NCBI RefSeq assembly: GCF_900142205.1
Contig: NZ_FRAA01000010.1
Coordinates: 88,232 to 152,231 of the forward strand
DNA: 64,000 nucleotides
From: Reichenbachiella agariperforans
GTDB lineage: Bacteria > Bacteroidota > Bacteroidia > Cytophagales > Cyclobacteriaceae
Reading direction: 5' to 3'
In this document: positions 9,401 through 19,242 of the stretch, piece by piece
How the letters are laid out: the number at the start of each line of letters is the position of its first letter
Numbering within the stretch: position 1 is the stretch's first letter
The notes under the pieces: model-generated
Database searches by the model: none
Told to the model about the DNA's origin: nothing
The model's input: the letters and a program-made list of their open reading frames with translations, nothing else
Translations under genes and position numbers: made by a program

Positions 9401-9907
9401 TCAAGCCAATTGAGCTCTACTACCCAATTTCACAACTTCCAAATTACTGATTTTTCCCTGACTGAGTGTGAACCGCAGGAGGGTTCGTTCCTTGTGAAAG
9501 CCATGTCTACCCGCCGCTCCAGGGTTCATAAATAGCACGCCTTTGTGTTTCGGATCGTGCATGACCGTGAGTATGTGTGAGTGACCACAAATAAACAGAT
9601 CTGGCTTCCATTTCTCAATCAATGGTCGCACACGGGGATTATAGCGAGGTGCTTTGCCTCCGATGTGCGTCATCCAGACCTTCACGCCCTCGCATTCGAA
9701 TTTTTGATCCTCAGGAAACAACTGACGAACATCCTGGCCATCGATATTGCCATATACGCCAAGTATCGGCTTGAAAGCCCCGAGCTCCTCTATCAACGAA
9801 GCAGTGCCTACATCTCCTGCATGCCAGATCTGATCCACTTCTTTGAAGTAATCAAAGACTTTGGGATCCAAAAAACCATGTGTATCAGATATCAGGCCTA
9901 TGCGCAT
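9401..9907 (-). CDS. YfcE/MJ0936-like metallophosphoesterase
   Basis: I set the start at the ATG at 9907, giving 168 residues beginning MRIGLISDTHG. A frame open further upstream lacks family similarity. The calcineurin-like metal-binding blocks are all present: SDTHG at residues 7-11, HAGDVG, VYGNIDG, WMTHIGG and CGHSH. The protein is a soluble binuclear-metal phosphodiesterase of the small YfcE-type class, which hydrolyses phosphodiester bonds, with unknown natural substrate. It is on the minus strand, 22 bp beyond the stop of the SLC12-like transporter, and may be the last gene of that operon. Confidence 0.9.
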   Translation of the reverse strand: MRIGLISDTHGFLDPKVFDYFKEVDQIWHAGDVGTASLIEELGAFKPILGVYGNIDGQDVRQLFPEDQKFECEGVKVWMTHIGGKAPRYNPRVRPLIEKWKPDLFICGHSHILTVMHDPKHKGVLFMNPGAAGRHGFHKERTLLRFTLSQGKISNLEVVKLGSRAQLA

Positions 9908-9929
9908 ATAGTGAAATAGTATTGTGTAT

Positions 9930-12152
9930 TTACTTAATTTCTTTGGAATGGGTCGAGTTGACGAACAACACATCTCCTACGTCCTCAAACCCCATAAATA
10001 GCTCCTCACCACGTTGCTTGACAGCCTCGGACCGGAAACCAACAATGGTCAAGTCCGCATCTCTCGAATACTCATTGATGGACTCTTTGATACTACGACC
10101 TTCTTCGCGCTCGATGATATTGATATTATTGGCAGAGATAGGTAGTCGACCTGACTTGATCAACTCTAGCAATTCGTCTTTTTCCTCCTCCATATCTGAC
10201 TTGTTCACTATCGTAGAAATTTTAATCTCTGCTTTCTTCCACTGAGGATGCCCCAAAATCACATAACCCAACAAAATCATCAGGTTAGAATTGTTAAAAT
10301 CCGAAGGCGTAATCCAAATGTGAATTTCAGTTTTTACCTCCAATCCTCTATCACTACTCGCCAAAATACAAGTATCAAAACCAGAAGTCCGAACCATCGA
10401 ATAATTCTCCATGATCAAACCCAAGTTGACAGGGTTGGCTTTGGAAAACTCGAATAGAATCATATTATTTTCCTTTCCTGAGACACTAGGCAACTGTAGA
10501 CATTGGGCAATCGCCGAGGTGTAAGAGGGAGATACCATCGTATCGACATAGACATTGCTATCAGATATATCCGCTACTCGAATCAGTCGCTCCAGCTCAC
10601 TCCTAGACTGCTCGGAAGTCTCCTTCGAAAAGTAGCCCTTGATGAAATGCAAATAAGTACCAAACCCGTAACGGTGTGATATCCACCGCATCAGTTCGAA
10701 TGCTGCCGGCCGCTCAAAAGCATCTCCTGAGATACAGATCACAGAAGGTCTCCACGTCTGATCGTCCTTGTCAGCCTTCTGGATAAAAACCTGAATCTGA
10801 CGGATCAACTGAAAAATAACACCTTGAAAAATATTGGCCATCCCCGCCTTCTCTTTGTTGAACCGAGACAATCCCAAATAAATCAGCACCATGATCGCCA
10901 GCGAGAAGAACGCATAAGCTGCATCCATTTTGAAGACTAGAAACAAACACATCACTGCCCCGAGCAAAGAGATAAACCATTTAGATCGAAAAGCGGGACG
11001 ATAAGACGGGTCTGCTGCGAAATGTTGAAAAAACGAGATCGTACAGATCGCGCCATAGGTCACCATGAAAAACATCGAGATCACTTTTGCCACCGAGTTG
11101 ATATCGCCCATCGCGACGAAGAATAGAGCAATGCCTACAGTCACCAATGTCGAATTGACTGGTTCGTTATTTTTCTTTTTCCCTTTGGACAAAAATGCAT
11201 TCAAGCCTCCACTGGGGAATATTTTATCCATTGCCAAAGCTTGCAAAGTGCGAGGGGCTACCATGATAGAGCCCAATGCCGATGATATCGTGGCTGCTGC
11301 CAAGCCTATCGGAATGATAGGCCCCCAAAGCGCGATCTTAGACATCACGAGCGAGTCACTGACCAAATCCTCAGGGCTGGCATTGGTCGCCAATTTGTAT
11401 GCGATAAAAAGATAAATCACCATGCCTATCAATGTCGCAGACACAGTTCCCAGCGGGATGGCTTTCTTCGGATCTTTGAGGTCCCCCGATAGTCCTACAC
11501 CAGCAGTCATCCCCGTAAATGCTGGAAATATAATCGCGAATACCATGAAAAAATCATCGTTGGTGGTCACATGTGCGAGCATATCAAACGACTCCCCCTG
11601 CATCTGGTAATCTGTACTCCCCATGAAAAACATCACCAAAGACACAAATAAGGTAAACACTACGCCATACAAAGCCTTCATCCCTAGGTCTGCTCCCTTT
11701 GTCAGCATTAGGATGCTGAGTAGAAGTATTGCAGGAACACTAATCATGCGCTTGTCCGTAATATAAATTCCGTGGGCATCAGCCAGCCATGCTAGCACTG
11801 GATCAAATGCCTCTGCAAAAGCAATGACATAAAAAGCCACACTGATCGCCTGAGACAGGTAGAGTGCCACGCCAATCGCTGCACCTATATTGATGCCAAA
11901 CGAACGTGAAATGATGTAATATTCTCCTCCACCTTCGACCTTTTGATTGGTAGCGATCTCAGCAATAGACATGGAAGTAGGTACTGTCACGAGGTGTCCG
12001 ATAAAAACAATCGCCAACGTACCCAAAAAACCCACGCTACCTACCGCATAGCCAAACCTTAGGAACATCACTGCCCCCAGAATCGTAGAGATAGCCGTAA
12101 AAAAAACAGGAAGTGTACCAAACTTCGACTTAGGTTTTTGCAGTTCGCTCAT
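9930..12152 (-). CDS. SLC12-like cation-chloride cotransporter/APC permease
   Basis: The 740-residue protein has about twelve membrane helices in its first 430 residues. It begins with the APC-fold signature TLPVFFTAISTILGAVMFLRFGYAVG, followed by SMSIAEIATNQKVEGGGEYYIISRSFG. That Gly-rich unwound helix and the GGGEYY segment are typical of cation-chloride cotransporters of the SLC12 type. The C-terminal soluble part (about 460-740) resembles the SLC12 C-domain and ends with a universal-stress-like stretch (DLTIVGF). Transport of amino acids instead cannot be excluded. It starts 2 bp after the DUF3352 gene, so the two form an operon. Confidence 0.85.
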   Translation of the reverse strand: MSELQKPKSKFGTLPVFFTAISTILGAVMFLRFGYAVGSVGFLGTLAIVFIGHLVTVPTSMSIAEIATNQKVEGGGEYYIISRSFGINIGAAIGVALYLSQAISVAFYVIAFAEAFDPVLAWLADAHGIYITDKRMISVPAILLLSILMLTKGADLGMKALYGVVFTLFVSLVMFFMGSTDYQMQGESFDMLAHVTTNDDFFMVFAIIFPAFTGMTAGVGLSGDLKDPKKAIPLGTVSATLIGMVIYLFIAYKLATNASPEDLVSDSLVMSKIALWGPIIPIGLAAATISSALGSIMVAPRTLQALAMDKIFPSGGLNAFLSKGKKKNNEPVNSTLVTVGIALFFVAMGDINSVAKVISMFFMVTYGAICTISFFQHFAADPSYRPAFRSKWFISLLGAVMCLFLVFKMDAAYAFFSLAIMVLIYLGLSRFNKEKAGMANIFQGVIFQLIRQIQVFIQKADKDDQTWRPSVICISGDAFERPAAFELMRWISHRYGFGTYLHFIKGYFSKETSEQSRSELERLIRVADISDSNVYVDTMVSPSYTSAIAQCLQLPSVSGKENNMILFEFSKANPVNLGLIMENYSMVRTSGFDTCILASSDRGLEVKTEIHIWITPSDFNNSNLMILLGYVILGHPQWKKAEIKISTIVNKSDMEEEKDELLELIKSGRLPISANNINIIEREEGRSIKESINEYSRDADLTIVGFRSEAVKQRGEELFMGFEDVGDVLFVNSTHSKEIK

Positions 12153-12154
12153 AG

Positions 12155-14932
12155 TTACCTTTTTAATCTCAGGCGTTGAAATTGCTGATCCCCGCTCACA
12201 AACAGCTCATATTCATTTGTACTCTCGTGGTACAATATCGCCAATTCCTGACCCGTACGAAGCGGCGTGTCGTGCAGAATCCTCCCATCCAAGTGATACA
12301 TAGATGTCCGTTGTGTATCTGGGTCGATCACGATCACAACGCGGTTGTCTTCACTAAATGTGTAATATTGAAACTGGAGATTTTCGCCTGTAGAGTTAAT
12401 CTGAAATAGTTTTTCTAATTGCTCATCAAAAAACTCCACACTACCTTGTCGGTTTCGTACGACGATGAAATTTTCTCCATCCATCGAACTCACCAGTTTA
12501 TAATTCTCCATCGAGTGCTCTTTGCGCAACTGTCCCTTTCGTGTCACTGCTCCTAAGAGATTGAACACGATCAGTTCACCATTGTCAGTCATGGCAACCA
12601 CCTCGGTGGTTTTAGGACTAGCTCCCTTTTCTATATGTAGCGGGCTAGAGATCGTTCCCTTCAGATCCAAAGGAAAACCAGTTTTGGGCTCACCACGTCT
12701 GTTCAAACTATAAGCCAAGCCATTGTCCTGCAAGAACATCATATAGTCGTTGACTTTGACACGAAGATGCTCTGCAGGCATTACAGGTTCTCCTGTGAGT
12801 TTCAGTGGATTCCAGCCATCTAACTCCTTCCCTGTCTTATCGATCAAATAGTAGAAGCTCTTTTCGGTTGCGATCATGATACGGTAGTTTCGTGAATTGT
12901 CATAGTCGATCAATGATAGGAATTTAACTGGTTCATTTGATTTTACTTCTTTCGGATATCCCGGGATATAGACTCCTGTCCTATCGATCATGTGTACGTG
13001 ATGTGGGGTAGAGAACAAATACTGCAATTTGCCATTTTTATAATAATCCACTTGATACACAGGACTCGTCAACTGCTCCTCTATGAGTATATCCAAAACA
13101 ACCTGATTCGTTGCAGAGATCAAGTGCAAATTCCCCGTACTATCCTGCACCATCATTTCTAGGGTGCGGTCGTTGTGATTACGCACGGCATAGGGTTTAG
13201 AGGTCAGAGGCACTGCAAAATCCATCTCGGCAATCATATCAAATTGCTGTGGTTTTTGATTTTCGATCAGTCTACCAGGATGTTGAAAATGCACATTGGT
13301 ATAAAACTTATTGTCTACCCCTGTGAACTGTATCGCTGCGTACTCTATCTGCTTCAGTACTGGCTTGTTATCCTCGATATAGCGAGACCAGTCTTCGTTG
13401 AGCGTTTGTCCTAATAGCCCCCACAGCCCCGTAGACTTGACGTATATACTGAGATTCGCCCCCTCATTGGTCGATTCCAAAAAGCCATTCGTTTTGATAG
13501 ATTTCCTCCAAGTGTTCTCCGTATCGATCTCATCGATCATCACCTCCAGCGCGTGCTGACTATTGCCTATGAATACAAAATCACGGTTGACGAAATAGTA
13601 GCTCGTCGCAAACCCAGCAAACAAATCACCAAACATACGAGCAGGCAACTCATCTAACAATATCTCACCAATGATGCGATTGGCATACCTTTCATGATAG
13701 AATGAGGTATCTGGTCTAGAATCTCTCGCTAGCTCCTCCATATAGTTTTCGGCACGAATGCGATCTTTATGTTTGATACAGAAAATCTTTTCTCGATCAA
13801 GATTCTTTTTGGATTCTAACACAAAAAAGCCCATTTCATCTCCTATAAAATCGTAAAACTTCTGTACATCGAACTGATACTTGTTCTCTATCTCGCCGAT
13901 GCGCGTCAACTGACTCGGCTGATGTTTTCTCCAGTAATTTTTGAGGCCATTGTGCCAGGCATTAACATCCTCAAATGACATGTGCATCACCAATGATGAA
14001 CGATCTGGGATCACATTTTTCATCTCAAACCCTGTCCCTTTTACTCCAACAAAAGAAGAGAGATAGTTAACATTGGCAGTATCAATATAAGAAAACCCCG
14101 AAAAATTGATATCATCTTCACCGATATTCAGATCTAAATAGAGCAGATCCGTTAGCCACTCGATGTTGCTCCCATCTATATCTACAGGATCGACGAAGTG
14201 ATGAACCAACCGATTGAGTTCCTTCATATTGACATAAAGTCGTCCTTCCCCTACAGCTAACTGTTGGCTGGTCTTCTCCATGTTAAGGTTGCCAGTGTAG
14301 GGATTGTGTTTGCCGCTTTCTAGCGTACGTATCGCATCATCCACTAAAAATGGTGAAAAGCTTAGAATCAAATAGTTTCGAAAGAAAATATAGGCCAGTT
14401 GTGTCCCTGCTTTTTTAAACTCACTGATGGTGTAGCCCTGGTAAACTCTTTCGCTCTGGACAAATCCTTCCTCTTCGATGAGGTATTTGACCGCTTCCGC
14501 TAAAAAATCATGCTGAGACAAGTCTGATACTTCTAAAATATAGAGGTTAGCCAATGAGGCATTGGCTCCCTGATGTACCGAAATCAAAAGATCATTGGCA
14601 GCCACGACACGCTCAATATTATAGCCACCACCGATCAATGAATCCAAAGTATCTAACGATGCAGCGGTACGCTGTAGTTCAGGCAAGCTTTTTAGGTTAA
14701 CCAAGATTTTTCGTTCTTCGTCGCTAGACAGCAGTTTGATCCAGTTGGTAGGCTGAAACACCATGATGGAATGCTGCGGCACAAAAGACCACTTCGTAAG
14801 ATTGGCATATTGCCAGTGAAAATAAAAGTAAATACCGGATCCTATCAGTACCAGAAAAACAGGAAGGAGGATTAGAGTTTTTTTCACACGCGTTGTTTTC
14901 TGCAAATTATCCAGTGTACCATACTTATGCAA
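12155..14932 (-). CDS. DUF3352 domain-containing membrane-anchored protein
   Basis: The 925-residue protein has one N-terminal membrane segment (about residues 19-36) and a large extracytoplasmic region. The first half contains the DUF3352-type pattern. It has an opening PQHSIMVFQPTNWIKLL, a middle GEGRLYVNMKELNRLV, and repeated alpha-beta units. The second half (about 590-925) is made of short beta-rich repeats with aromatic and Gly turns (YYLIDKTGKELDGWNP, YSLNRRGEPKTGFPLDL), as in a beta-propeller. Function is unknown in the family. Its 2-bp spacing to the cotransporter gene suggests that the two work together or share regulation. Confidence 0.8.
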   Translation of the reverse strand: MHKYGTLDNLQKTTRVKKTLILLPVFLVLIGSGIYFYFHWQYANLTKWSFVPQHSIMVFQPTNWIKLLSSDEERKILVNLKSLPELQRTAASLDTLDSLIGGGYNIERVVAANDLLISVHQGANASLANLYILEVSDLSQHDFLAEAVKYLIEEEGFVQSERVYQGYTISEFKKAGTQLAYIFFRNYLILSFSPFLVDDAIRTLESGKHNPYTGNLNMEKTSQQLAVGEGRLYVNMKELNRLVHHFVDPVDIDGSNIEWLTDLLYLDLNIGEDDINFSGFSYIDTANVNYLSSFVGVKGTGFEMKNVIPDRSSLVMHMSFEDVNAWHNGLKNYWRKHQPSQLTRIGEIENKYQFDVQKFYDFIGDEMGFFVLESKKNLDREKIFCIKHKDRIRAENYMEELARDSRPDTSFYHERYANRIIGEILLDELPARMFGDLFAGFATSYYFVNRDFVFIGNSQHALEVMIDEIDTENTWRKSIKTNGFLESTNEGANLSIYVKSTGLWGLLGQTLNEDWSRYIEDNKPVLKQIEYAAIQFTGVDNKFYTNVHFQHPGRLIENQKPQQFDMIAEMDFAVPLTSKPYAVRNHNDRTLEMMVQDSTGNLHLISATNQVVLDILIEEQLTSPVYQVDYYKNGKLQYLFSTPHHVHMIDRTGVYIPGYPKEVKSNEPVKFLSLIDYDNSRNYRIMIATEKSFYYLIDKTGKELDGWNPLKLTGEPVMPAEHLRVKVNDYMMFLQDNGLAYSLNRRGEPKTGFPLDLKGTISSPLHIEKGASPKTTEVVAMTDNGELIVFNLLGAVTRKGQLRKEHSMENYKLVSSMDGENFIVVRNRQGSVEFFDEQLEKLFQINSTGENLQFQYYTFSEDNRVVIVIDPDTQRTSMYHLDGRILHDTPLRTGQELAILYHESTNEYELFVSGDQQFQRLRLKR

Positions 14933-15065
14933 AAATGATTTGGGTTTCCCTATCAGTTATTTTCCAAGTAAAACAACAGATGTCCTAGAATGGCGATTTG
15001 ATACAAATCAACTGCTCTTTCACAGGCACTTACTACGCTGCTTTTCGATTGAAAAGGAATCTCAA

Positions 15066-16391
15066 TTAATCCTTTTTCTTCTTCAGTCTAGACATCACGT
15101 TACTCGGCTTATCTTCTTTTGGTTTCTCTGTCGAAAAACGCTGATCACTTGACTCCCTTGGTCTTTCTATCAACTCCTCTTTAGGCTCTTCGACTATAGG
15201 TAGTCGTTCCTTTGGTTTCACTTCTCTGGGGGCAGGGCGTTCTTCATCAGGACGTTTACTACCATCATACAGTTCGTACTCTAGCAATCGACAGTCGATC
15301 TTCGCATTTTGAAACTCCGTACGACTTTTGGTTCGTAAGCCAATGGACTTGGCCAAACGAGAGTTTCCCGTAAAGATGTAGCCCATCTTACCCTTGCAGG
15401 ACTGCTTGAAGAAATCTCCAATGTCGCTGTACACGGACTTGAGCATTTCCTCTTCACCGAGTCGCTCTCCATACTCAGGATTGAGCATCACTAGCCCTGG
15501 CCCCTCTGGAACCTGAGATTGTTCAAAAGGCACTTTCTCGAACTCGATCATGTGCTCCACACCTGCCGTTCTGGCATTTTGGCGTGCCGCCTCGATCGCG
15601 TCACCATTCCAGTCCGTAGCGACAATCTTTGACTTGATCTTATCCTTCATTTTCACTTTGGCCAGCGCATCTTTCCACAACTGGTTGTCATAGCCTAAGA
15701 TGTGCATGAAACCAAAATTGCGACGCTTGAGACCCGGAGGCACATCTGCCGCCATCAAAGCTGCCTCGATTGCCAGTGTACCACTTCCGCACATCGGATT
15801 GATAAAGCTACCCTTGTCATCATTCCAGTCCGCTGATACGAGACATGCACTCGCTAATGCCTCTATCATCGGTGCTTTGAACGGGATCTTTCGATACCCG
15901 TGCTTGGCGATCGTCTCTCCAGATGTATCGATGTAGACATGCACCTTGTCCAAATACCAATAAAGATAAACGACGGTTCTATCTCGTTCCTTACCCGAAT
16001 CTGGACGCTCACCATTCTCCTCCTGCATACGATCCACGATGGCATCTTTCAGTTTCAGATTGGCAAAACGCACATCTAGTATATAGTCGTTCTTCACAAA
16101 AGACTGTATAGACACATAGCCCTTGCCCGGAATGATCTTGTGCCACGGTATCTTCTTCGCCTCCTCATACAGTTTATCCGGGGTGTTCGCATCGAAAGAC
16201 TTGATCAACCACAGCACACGCGAAGCGGTGCGCAGGTGCAAATTAAGATCAACGACCTCTTTCCAGCCTCCCTCAACGGTAACACCGCTCTTGTCAGCTC
16301 TGAGGATACGATAGCCACGCCCTTCTACTTCCTTTTTGAGAAACGGTGCTATGCTCGGCTGACAGTTGATGACTAATTTGGATTGACGCAT
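15066..16391 (-). CDS. THUMP domain class I SAM-dependent RNA methyltransferase (RlmL N-terminal type)
   Basis: The 441-residue protein has an N-terminal THUMP RNA-binding domain (about residues 40-155). A Rossmann methyltransferase domain follows, with the SAM-binding loop INPMCGSGTLAIEAAL near residue 197, and ATDWNGDAIEAARQNA as the acidic loop. The target-base motif is NPEYGERLG, a variant of NPPYG. This is the architecture of RlmL/YcbY-type 23S rRNA guanine N2-methyltransferases. The last 60 residues are a Lys/Arg/Glu/Pro-rich tail without family similarity, likely disordered and RNA-contacting. It is a stand-alone gene. Confidence 0.9.
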   Translation of the reverse strand: MRQSKLVINCQPSIAPFLKKEVEGRGYRILRADKSGVTVEGGWKEVVDLNLHLRTASRVLWLIKSFDANTPDKLYEEAKKIPWHKIIPGKGYVSIQSFVKNDYILDVRFANLKLKDAIVDRMQEENGERPDSGKERDRTVVYLYWYLDKVHVYIDTSGETIAKHGYRKIPFKAPMIEALASACLVSADWNDDKGSFINPMCGSGTLAIEAALMAADVPPGLKRRNFGFMHILGYDNQLWKDALAKVKMKDKIKSKIVATDWNGDAIEAARQNARTAGVEHMIEFEKVPFEQSQVPEGPGLVMLNPEYGERLGEEEMLKSVYSDIGDFFKQSCKGKMGYIFTGNSRLAKSIGLRTKSRTEFQNAKIDCRLLEYELYDGSKRPDEERPAPREVKPKERLPIVEEPKEELIERPRESSDQRFSTEKPKEDKPSNVMSRLKKKKD

Positions 16392-16514
16392 GAATGCTTG
16401 AGTTAAAAATGAGAATAAAGAGTTCGAAAGTAAAAAGTGATAAAGTTGAAAGTCGCGAGTAAAAAACTAGTCTGTCCCTCAGTACACTTTGCCACTTTAT
16501 ACTTTCAAGTCCTT
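16392..16514. other. short spacer with self-complementary AAAGT/ACTTT runs
   Basis: The spacer between two minus-strand genes contains several direct AAAGT-type words on its left side and ACTTT words on its right side. The transcript could therefore fold into an imperfect hairpin. It has no T-tract typical of an intrinsic terminator. I cannot assign a function. Confidence 0.3.
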
Positions 16515-17873
16515 TTACTTAGAAAAATACTGATGAAACCAAGCGATCGTTTCGATACCCTTGTAATAGTTGAATAGACCATAACTCTCGTTTGGAGAGT
16601 GGATCGCATCCTCGTCCAAGCCCATACCAAGTAAGACTGTATCAACCTTGAGTACTTCTGAAAAGAGCGCCACGATCGGAATACTGCCTCCATCTCTGGT
16701 TGGTATTGGAATTTTGCCCCAAGCCTTCTCTATCGCTTCGCTCGCTGCTTTGTAGCCTTTGGCATCAGTAGGCGTCACGGCAGGGTTACCTCCGTGATGT
16801 GGAGTCACTTTCACTTTGACATAGTCTGGCGCGATGCTTTCGATATGATTTTTGATCAATTCCGTAATCTCGGTGTGCTCTTGATTGGGTACGAGACGCG
16901 TAGATATTTTGGCGTAAGCTTTCGAAGGCAAAACCGTCTTGGCTCCTTCTCCTATATATCCACCCCAAATGCCGTTGACATCCAGTGTCGGACGAATCCC
17001 CACGCGCTCTAGCGTCGTGTACCCATCTTCTCCTTTGACTGCTTCGATACCCAAATCCTTCTTGTACGCATCGAGACTAAAAGGCGCTTTGTTCAAATCC
17101 TCTCTCTCTGCCTGCGTGAGTTCTACGACCTTGTCATAAAAGCCAGGTATCGTCACCTTGCCCGTTTCGTCCATCAGAGACGAAATCATCGTACAAAGTG
17201 TATTGATCGGGTTGGCGACTCCTCCTCCATATACTCCAGAGTGGAGGTCACGATTTGGACCCGTCACTTCTACCTCTAGGTAACTAAGACCTTTGAGTCC
17301 TACAGTGATCGACGGGTGTTCATTGCTGATGATGCTCGTATCTGAAATCAAAATCACATCCGACTTGAGTTTCTCGGTATTCGCTTTTACAAAATCGCCG
17401 AGATTATCAGATCCTACTTCTTCCTCTCCCTCGATCATGAACTTGATATTGCATGGGAGTTCGTTACACGCCACCATCGCCTCAAATGCCTTGACATGCA
17501 TATACATCTGGCCTTTGTCATCGCAAGCTCCCCGCGCATAGATACGCTCGTCCTTGATCACAGGCTCGAAAGGAGGAGAATCCCATAGTTCATACGGATC
17601 AGCAGGCTGCACATCGTAGTGGCCATAGACCAGCACTGTAGGTTTGGCTGCATCGATAATTTTCTCTGCATAGACGATTGGGTGACCCGGCGTCTCACAG
17701 ATTTCGACATTGTCCGCTCCGATCTTCTCAAAATTCGCTTTGAGATACTCCGCTGCTTTACGCACATCGCCTTTGAATTTGGAGTCCGCACTCACGGATG
17801 GTATTCTGAGCAAATCAAATAGCTCATCCAAAAACCGCTGCTTATTTTCTTCTAAATATTGTATTGATTTCAT
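16515..17873 (-). CDS. M20 family dipeptidase
   Basis: The 452-residue protein matches the CNDP/PepV-like M20 peptidases. The metal-binding motif YGHYDVQPADP gives His85 and the catalytic Asp87. The bridging Asp is in RGACDDKGQM near residue 118, and the catalytic Glu pair is in EGEEEVGS near residue 152. The dimerisation or lid domain lies at about 190-350, and the final His is in DAIHSPNE. It has no signal peptide and is cytoplasmic. It would hydrolyse di- or short peptides with two zinc ions. It is a single gene between the methyltransferase and pyrF, all on the minus strand. Confidence 0.93.
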   Translation of the reverse strand: MKSIQYLEENKQRFLDELFDLLRIPSVSADSKFKGDVRKAAEYLKANFEKIGADNVEICETPGHPIVYAEKIIDAAKPTVLVYGHYDVQPADPYELWDSPPFEPVIKDERIYARGACDDKGQMYMHVKAFEAMVACNELPCNIKFMIEGEEEVGSDNLGDFVKANTEKLKSDVILISDTSIISNEHPSITVGLKGLSYLEVEVTGPNRDLHSGVYGGGVANPINTLCTMISSLMDETGKVTIPGFYDKVVELTQAEREDLNKAPFSLDAYKKDLGIEAVKGEDGYTTLERVGIRPTLDVNGIWGGYIGEGAKTVLPSKAYAKISTRLVPNQEHTEITELIKNHIESIAPDYVKVKVTPHHGGNPAVTPTDAKGYKAASEAIEKAWGKIPIPTRDGGSIPIVALFSEVLKVDTVLLGMGLDEDAIHSPNESYGLFNYYKGIETIAWFHQYFSK

Positions 17874-17920
17874 ATCGGGAATATTTGTTGTTTAATTTCT
17901 GTTTGTCTCAATGCTAGACA

Positions 17921-18730
17921 CTAGATACTCTGTACTAATAAAGACATTTCCTGTTGCAGCTTCAGTGCTTCTTCTCTTGCCTTCTCGGCAAAGTCCACAC
18001 CATTGGATGCGTAGATGATACCGCGAGTAGAGTTAATCAACAATCCACATTGGCTATTCATGCCGTACTTGCAGACCTCTTGCAAGTCTCCACCTTGCGC
18101 ACCGACTCCAGGCACTAGCAAAAAGTGATCGGGTATCGTCTTTCGAATATCCGTCAGATACTCTGGCCGAGTTGCTCCCACGACATACATCATGTTTTGA
18201 TCGCTCCCCCATGCTTTGGAAGTCGCCATCACATGCTGATAAAGAGGCTTACCGTCAGCTTCGAGAAACTGAAAATCTTTTCCTCCCTCATTGGAGGTCA
18301 CTCCGAGCAAAATCACCCATTTGTCCTTGAACTGAAGGAATGGCTTGACCGAATCTGACCCCATGTAGGGCGCGACGGTCACCGAATCAAAATCCATATT
18401 CTCAAAAAAGGCTCGCGCGTAGAGCGCCGATGTATTGCCAATATCACCTCGTTTCGCATCCGCAATCGTGAAAATCTCTTTCGGAATATAATCAATTGTC
18501 TTTTCGAGGGACTCCCAGCCCTTTGCACCCATTGCTTCATAGAAAGCAATATTAGGCTTGTAGGCTACTGCCAAATCCTTCGTGGCATCTACAATCTGTT
18601 TATTGAATTCAAAAATCGGGTCTTCCAACTCCAAAAGGTGAACGGGGATTTTATTGATATCCGTATCCAGCCCTACGCACAAAAAGGATTGCTTCTGCTG
18701 AATCTGCTCGAAAAGAAATTCTTTGGTCAT
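17921..18730 (-). CDS. pyrF: orotidine 5'-phosphate decarboxylase
   Basis: The 269-residue enzyme carries out the last step of UMP synthesis, decarboxylation of OMP. The active-site motif [15 protein letters not shown] contains the catalytic Asp/Lys pair (Lys93), and the opening LCVGLDTD and the later [10 protein letters not shown] and STRGI segments are phosphate-binding elements. Its length and the ATSKAWG-type insertions match the long subfamily (PyrF type 2) usual in Bacteroidota. The ATG at 18730 lies only four bases after a TATTTTTG promoter element, so the mRNA may be leaderless or nearly so. Confidence 0.95.
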   Translation of the reverse strand: MTKEFLFEQIQQKQSFLCVGLDTDINKIPVHLLELEDPIFEFNKQIVDATKDLAVAYKPNIAFYEAMGAKGWESLEKTIDYIPKEIFTIADAKRGDIGNTSALYARAFFENMDFDSVTVAPYMGSDSVKPFLQFKDKWVILLGVTSNEGGKDFQFLEADGKPLYQHVMATSKAWGSDQNMMYVVGATRPEYLTDIRKTIPDHFLLVPGVGAQGGDLQEVCKYGMNSQCGLLINSTRGIIYASNGVDFAEKAREEALKLQQEMSLLVQSI

Positions 18731-18734
18731 GCGG

Positions 18735-18742
18735 CAAAAATA
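18735..18742 (-). promoter_or_regulatory. putative pyrF -7 element (TATTTTTG)
   Basis: On the minus strand the sequence TATTTTTG matches the Bacteroidota -7 consensus TAnnTTTG and ends four bases before the pyrF ATG. No well-spaced TTG -33 element is seen; the nearest TTTG is only 13 bases upstream. If used, transcription would begin at or beside the start codon. Confidence 0.5.
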
Positions 18743-18926
18743 AGAATACCAAAATCAAAAATTAGGGATTCCCTGTTCTAAATAAATCATCCATGGGGCA
18801 AACCACGAAGTGTAAACTTTCTAGTCAGCCAATTACTTCCTCCCAAGGGTCTAGGAACTCGTCCGCCGTAGCGGAACGCGAAGGAGAATTAAACCCAAAA
18901 GGCTACCGCACTGCGATTAAAATAAG

Positions 18927-18934
18927 TAATTTTG
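18927..18934 (+). promoter_or_regulatory. putative antitoxin-gene -7 element (TAATTTTG)
   Basis: TAATTTTG matches TAnnTTTG and lies five bases before the ATG at 18940. It supports the shorter start of the antitoxin-like gene and implies a leaderless mRNA. No good -33 element is visible. Confidence 0.5.
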
Positions 18935-18939
18935 CCCCG

Positions 18940-19242
18940 ATGGATTCGATACTCATACAGCCAAAAGATGATGATGAACACAACTACATTCTAGAGTTGC
19001 TACAAAACATAGGTGCACTCCACAAGACCATCAGTGAGGAAGAGACAGAAGAGTTTGAGATGGCCATGATGATGAAGGCATCTATTAGCACTACTGGAAT
19101 CCTACGAGACGAACAAGAAGCAAGTATCCTGACCAAAGAGCAGATGAACGTCCTCAGAAGGAGCGAGCTAGACATCCAAGAAAAACTCATCATCACCGAA
19201 TTAAAAATCCAAACCGAAGAAGCAGAATGGTTAAAGGCATAA
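18940..19242 (+). CDS. putative antitoxin of a RelE/ParE-type pair
   Basis: The start at 18940 gives 100 residues beginning MDSILIQPKDDDEHNYILELLQN. A longer frame from 18793 would place the promoter-like TAATTTTG inside the gene and adds unlikely protein sequence. The product is acidic and mostly helical, with an EETEEFEMAMMMK segment and a C-terminal helix rich in Glu. This fits small Bacteroidota antitoxins that sit directly before RelE/ParE toxins. No named DNA-binding fold is recognised. It overlaps the downstream toxin gene by 16 bp, which implies translational coupling. Confidence 0.65.
   Translation: MDSILIQPKDDDEHNYILELLQNIGALHKTISEEETEEFEMAMMMKASISTTGILRDEQEASILTKEQMNVLRRSELDIQEKLIITELKIQTEEAEWLKA

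Noticed and set aside
18793..18939. Longer N-terminus for the antitoxin-like gene
   Set aside because: The added 49 residues look non-protein-like and a promoter element lies just before the internal ATG at 18940.
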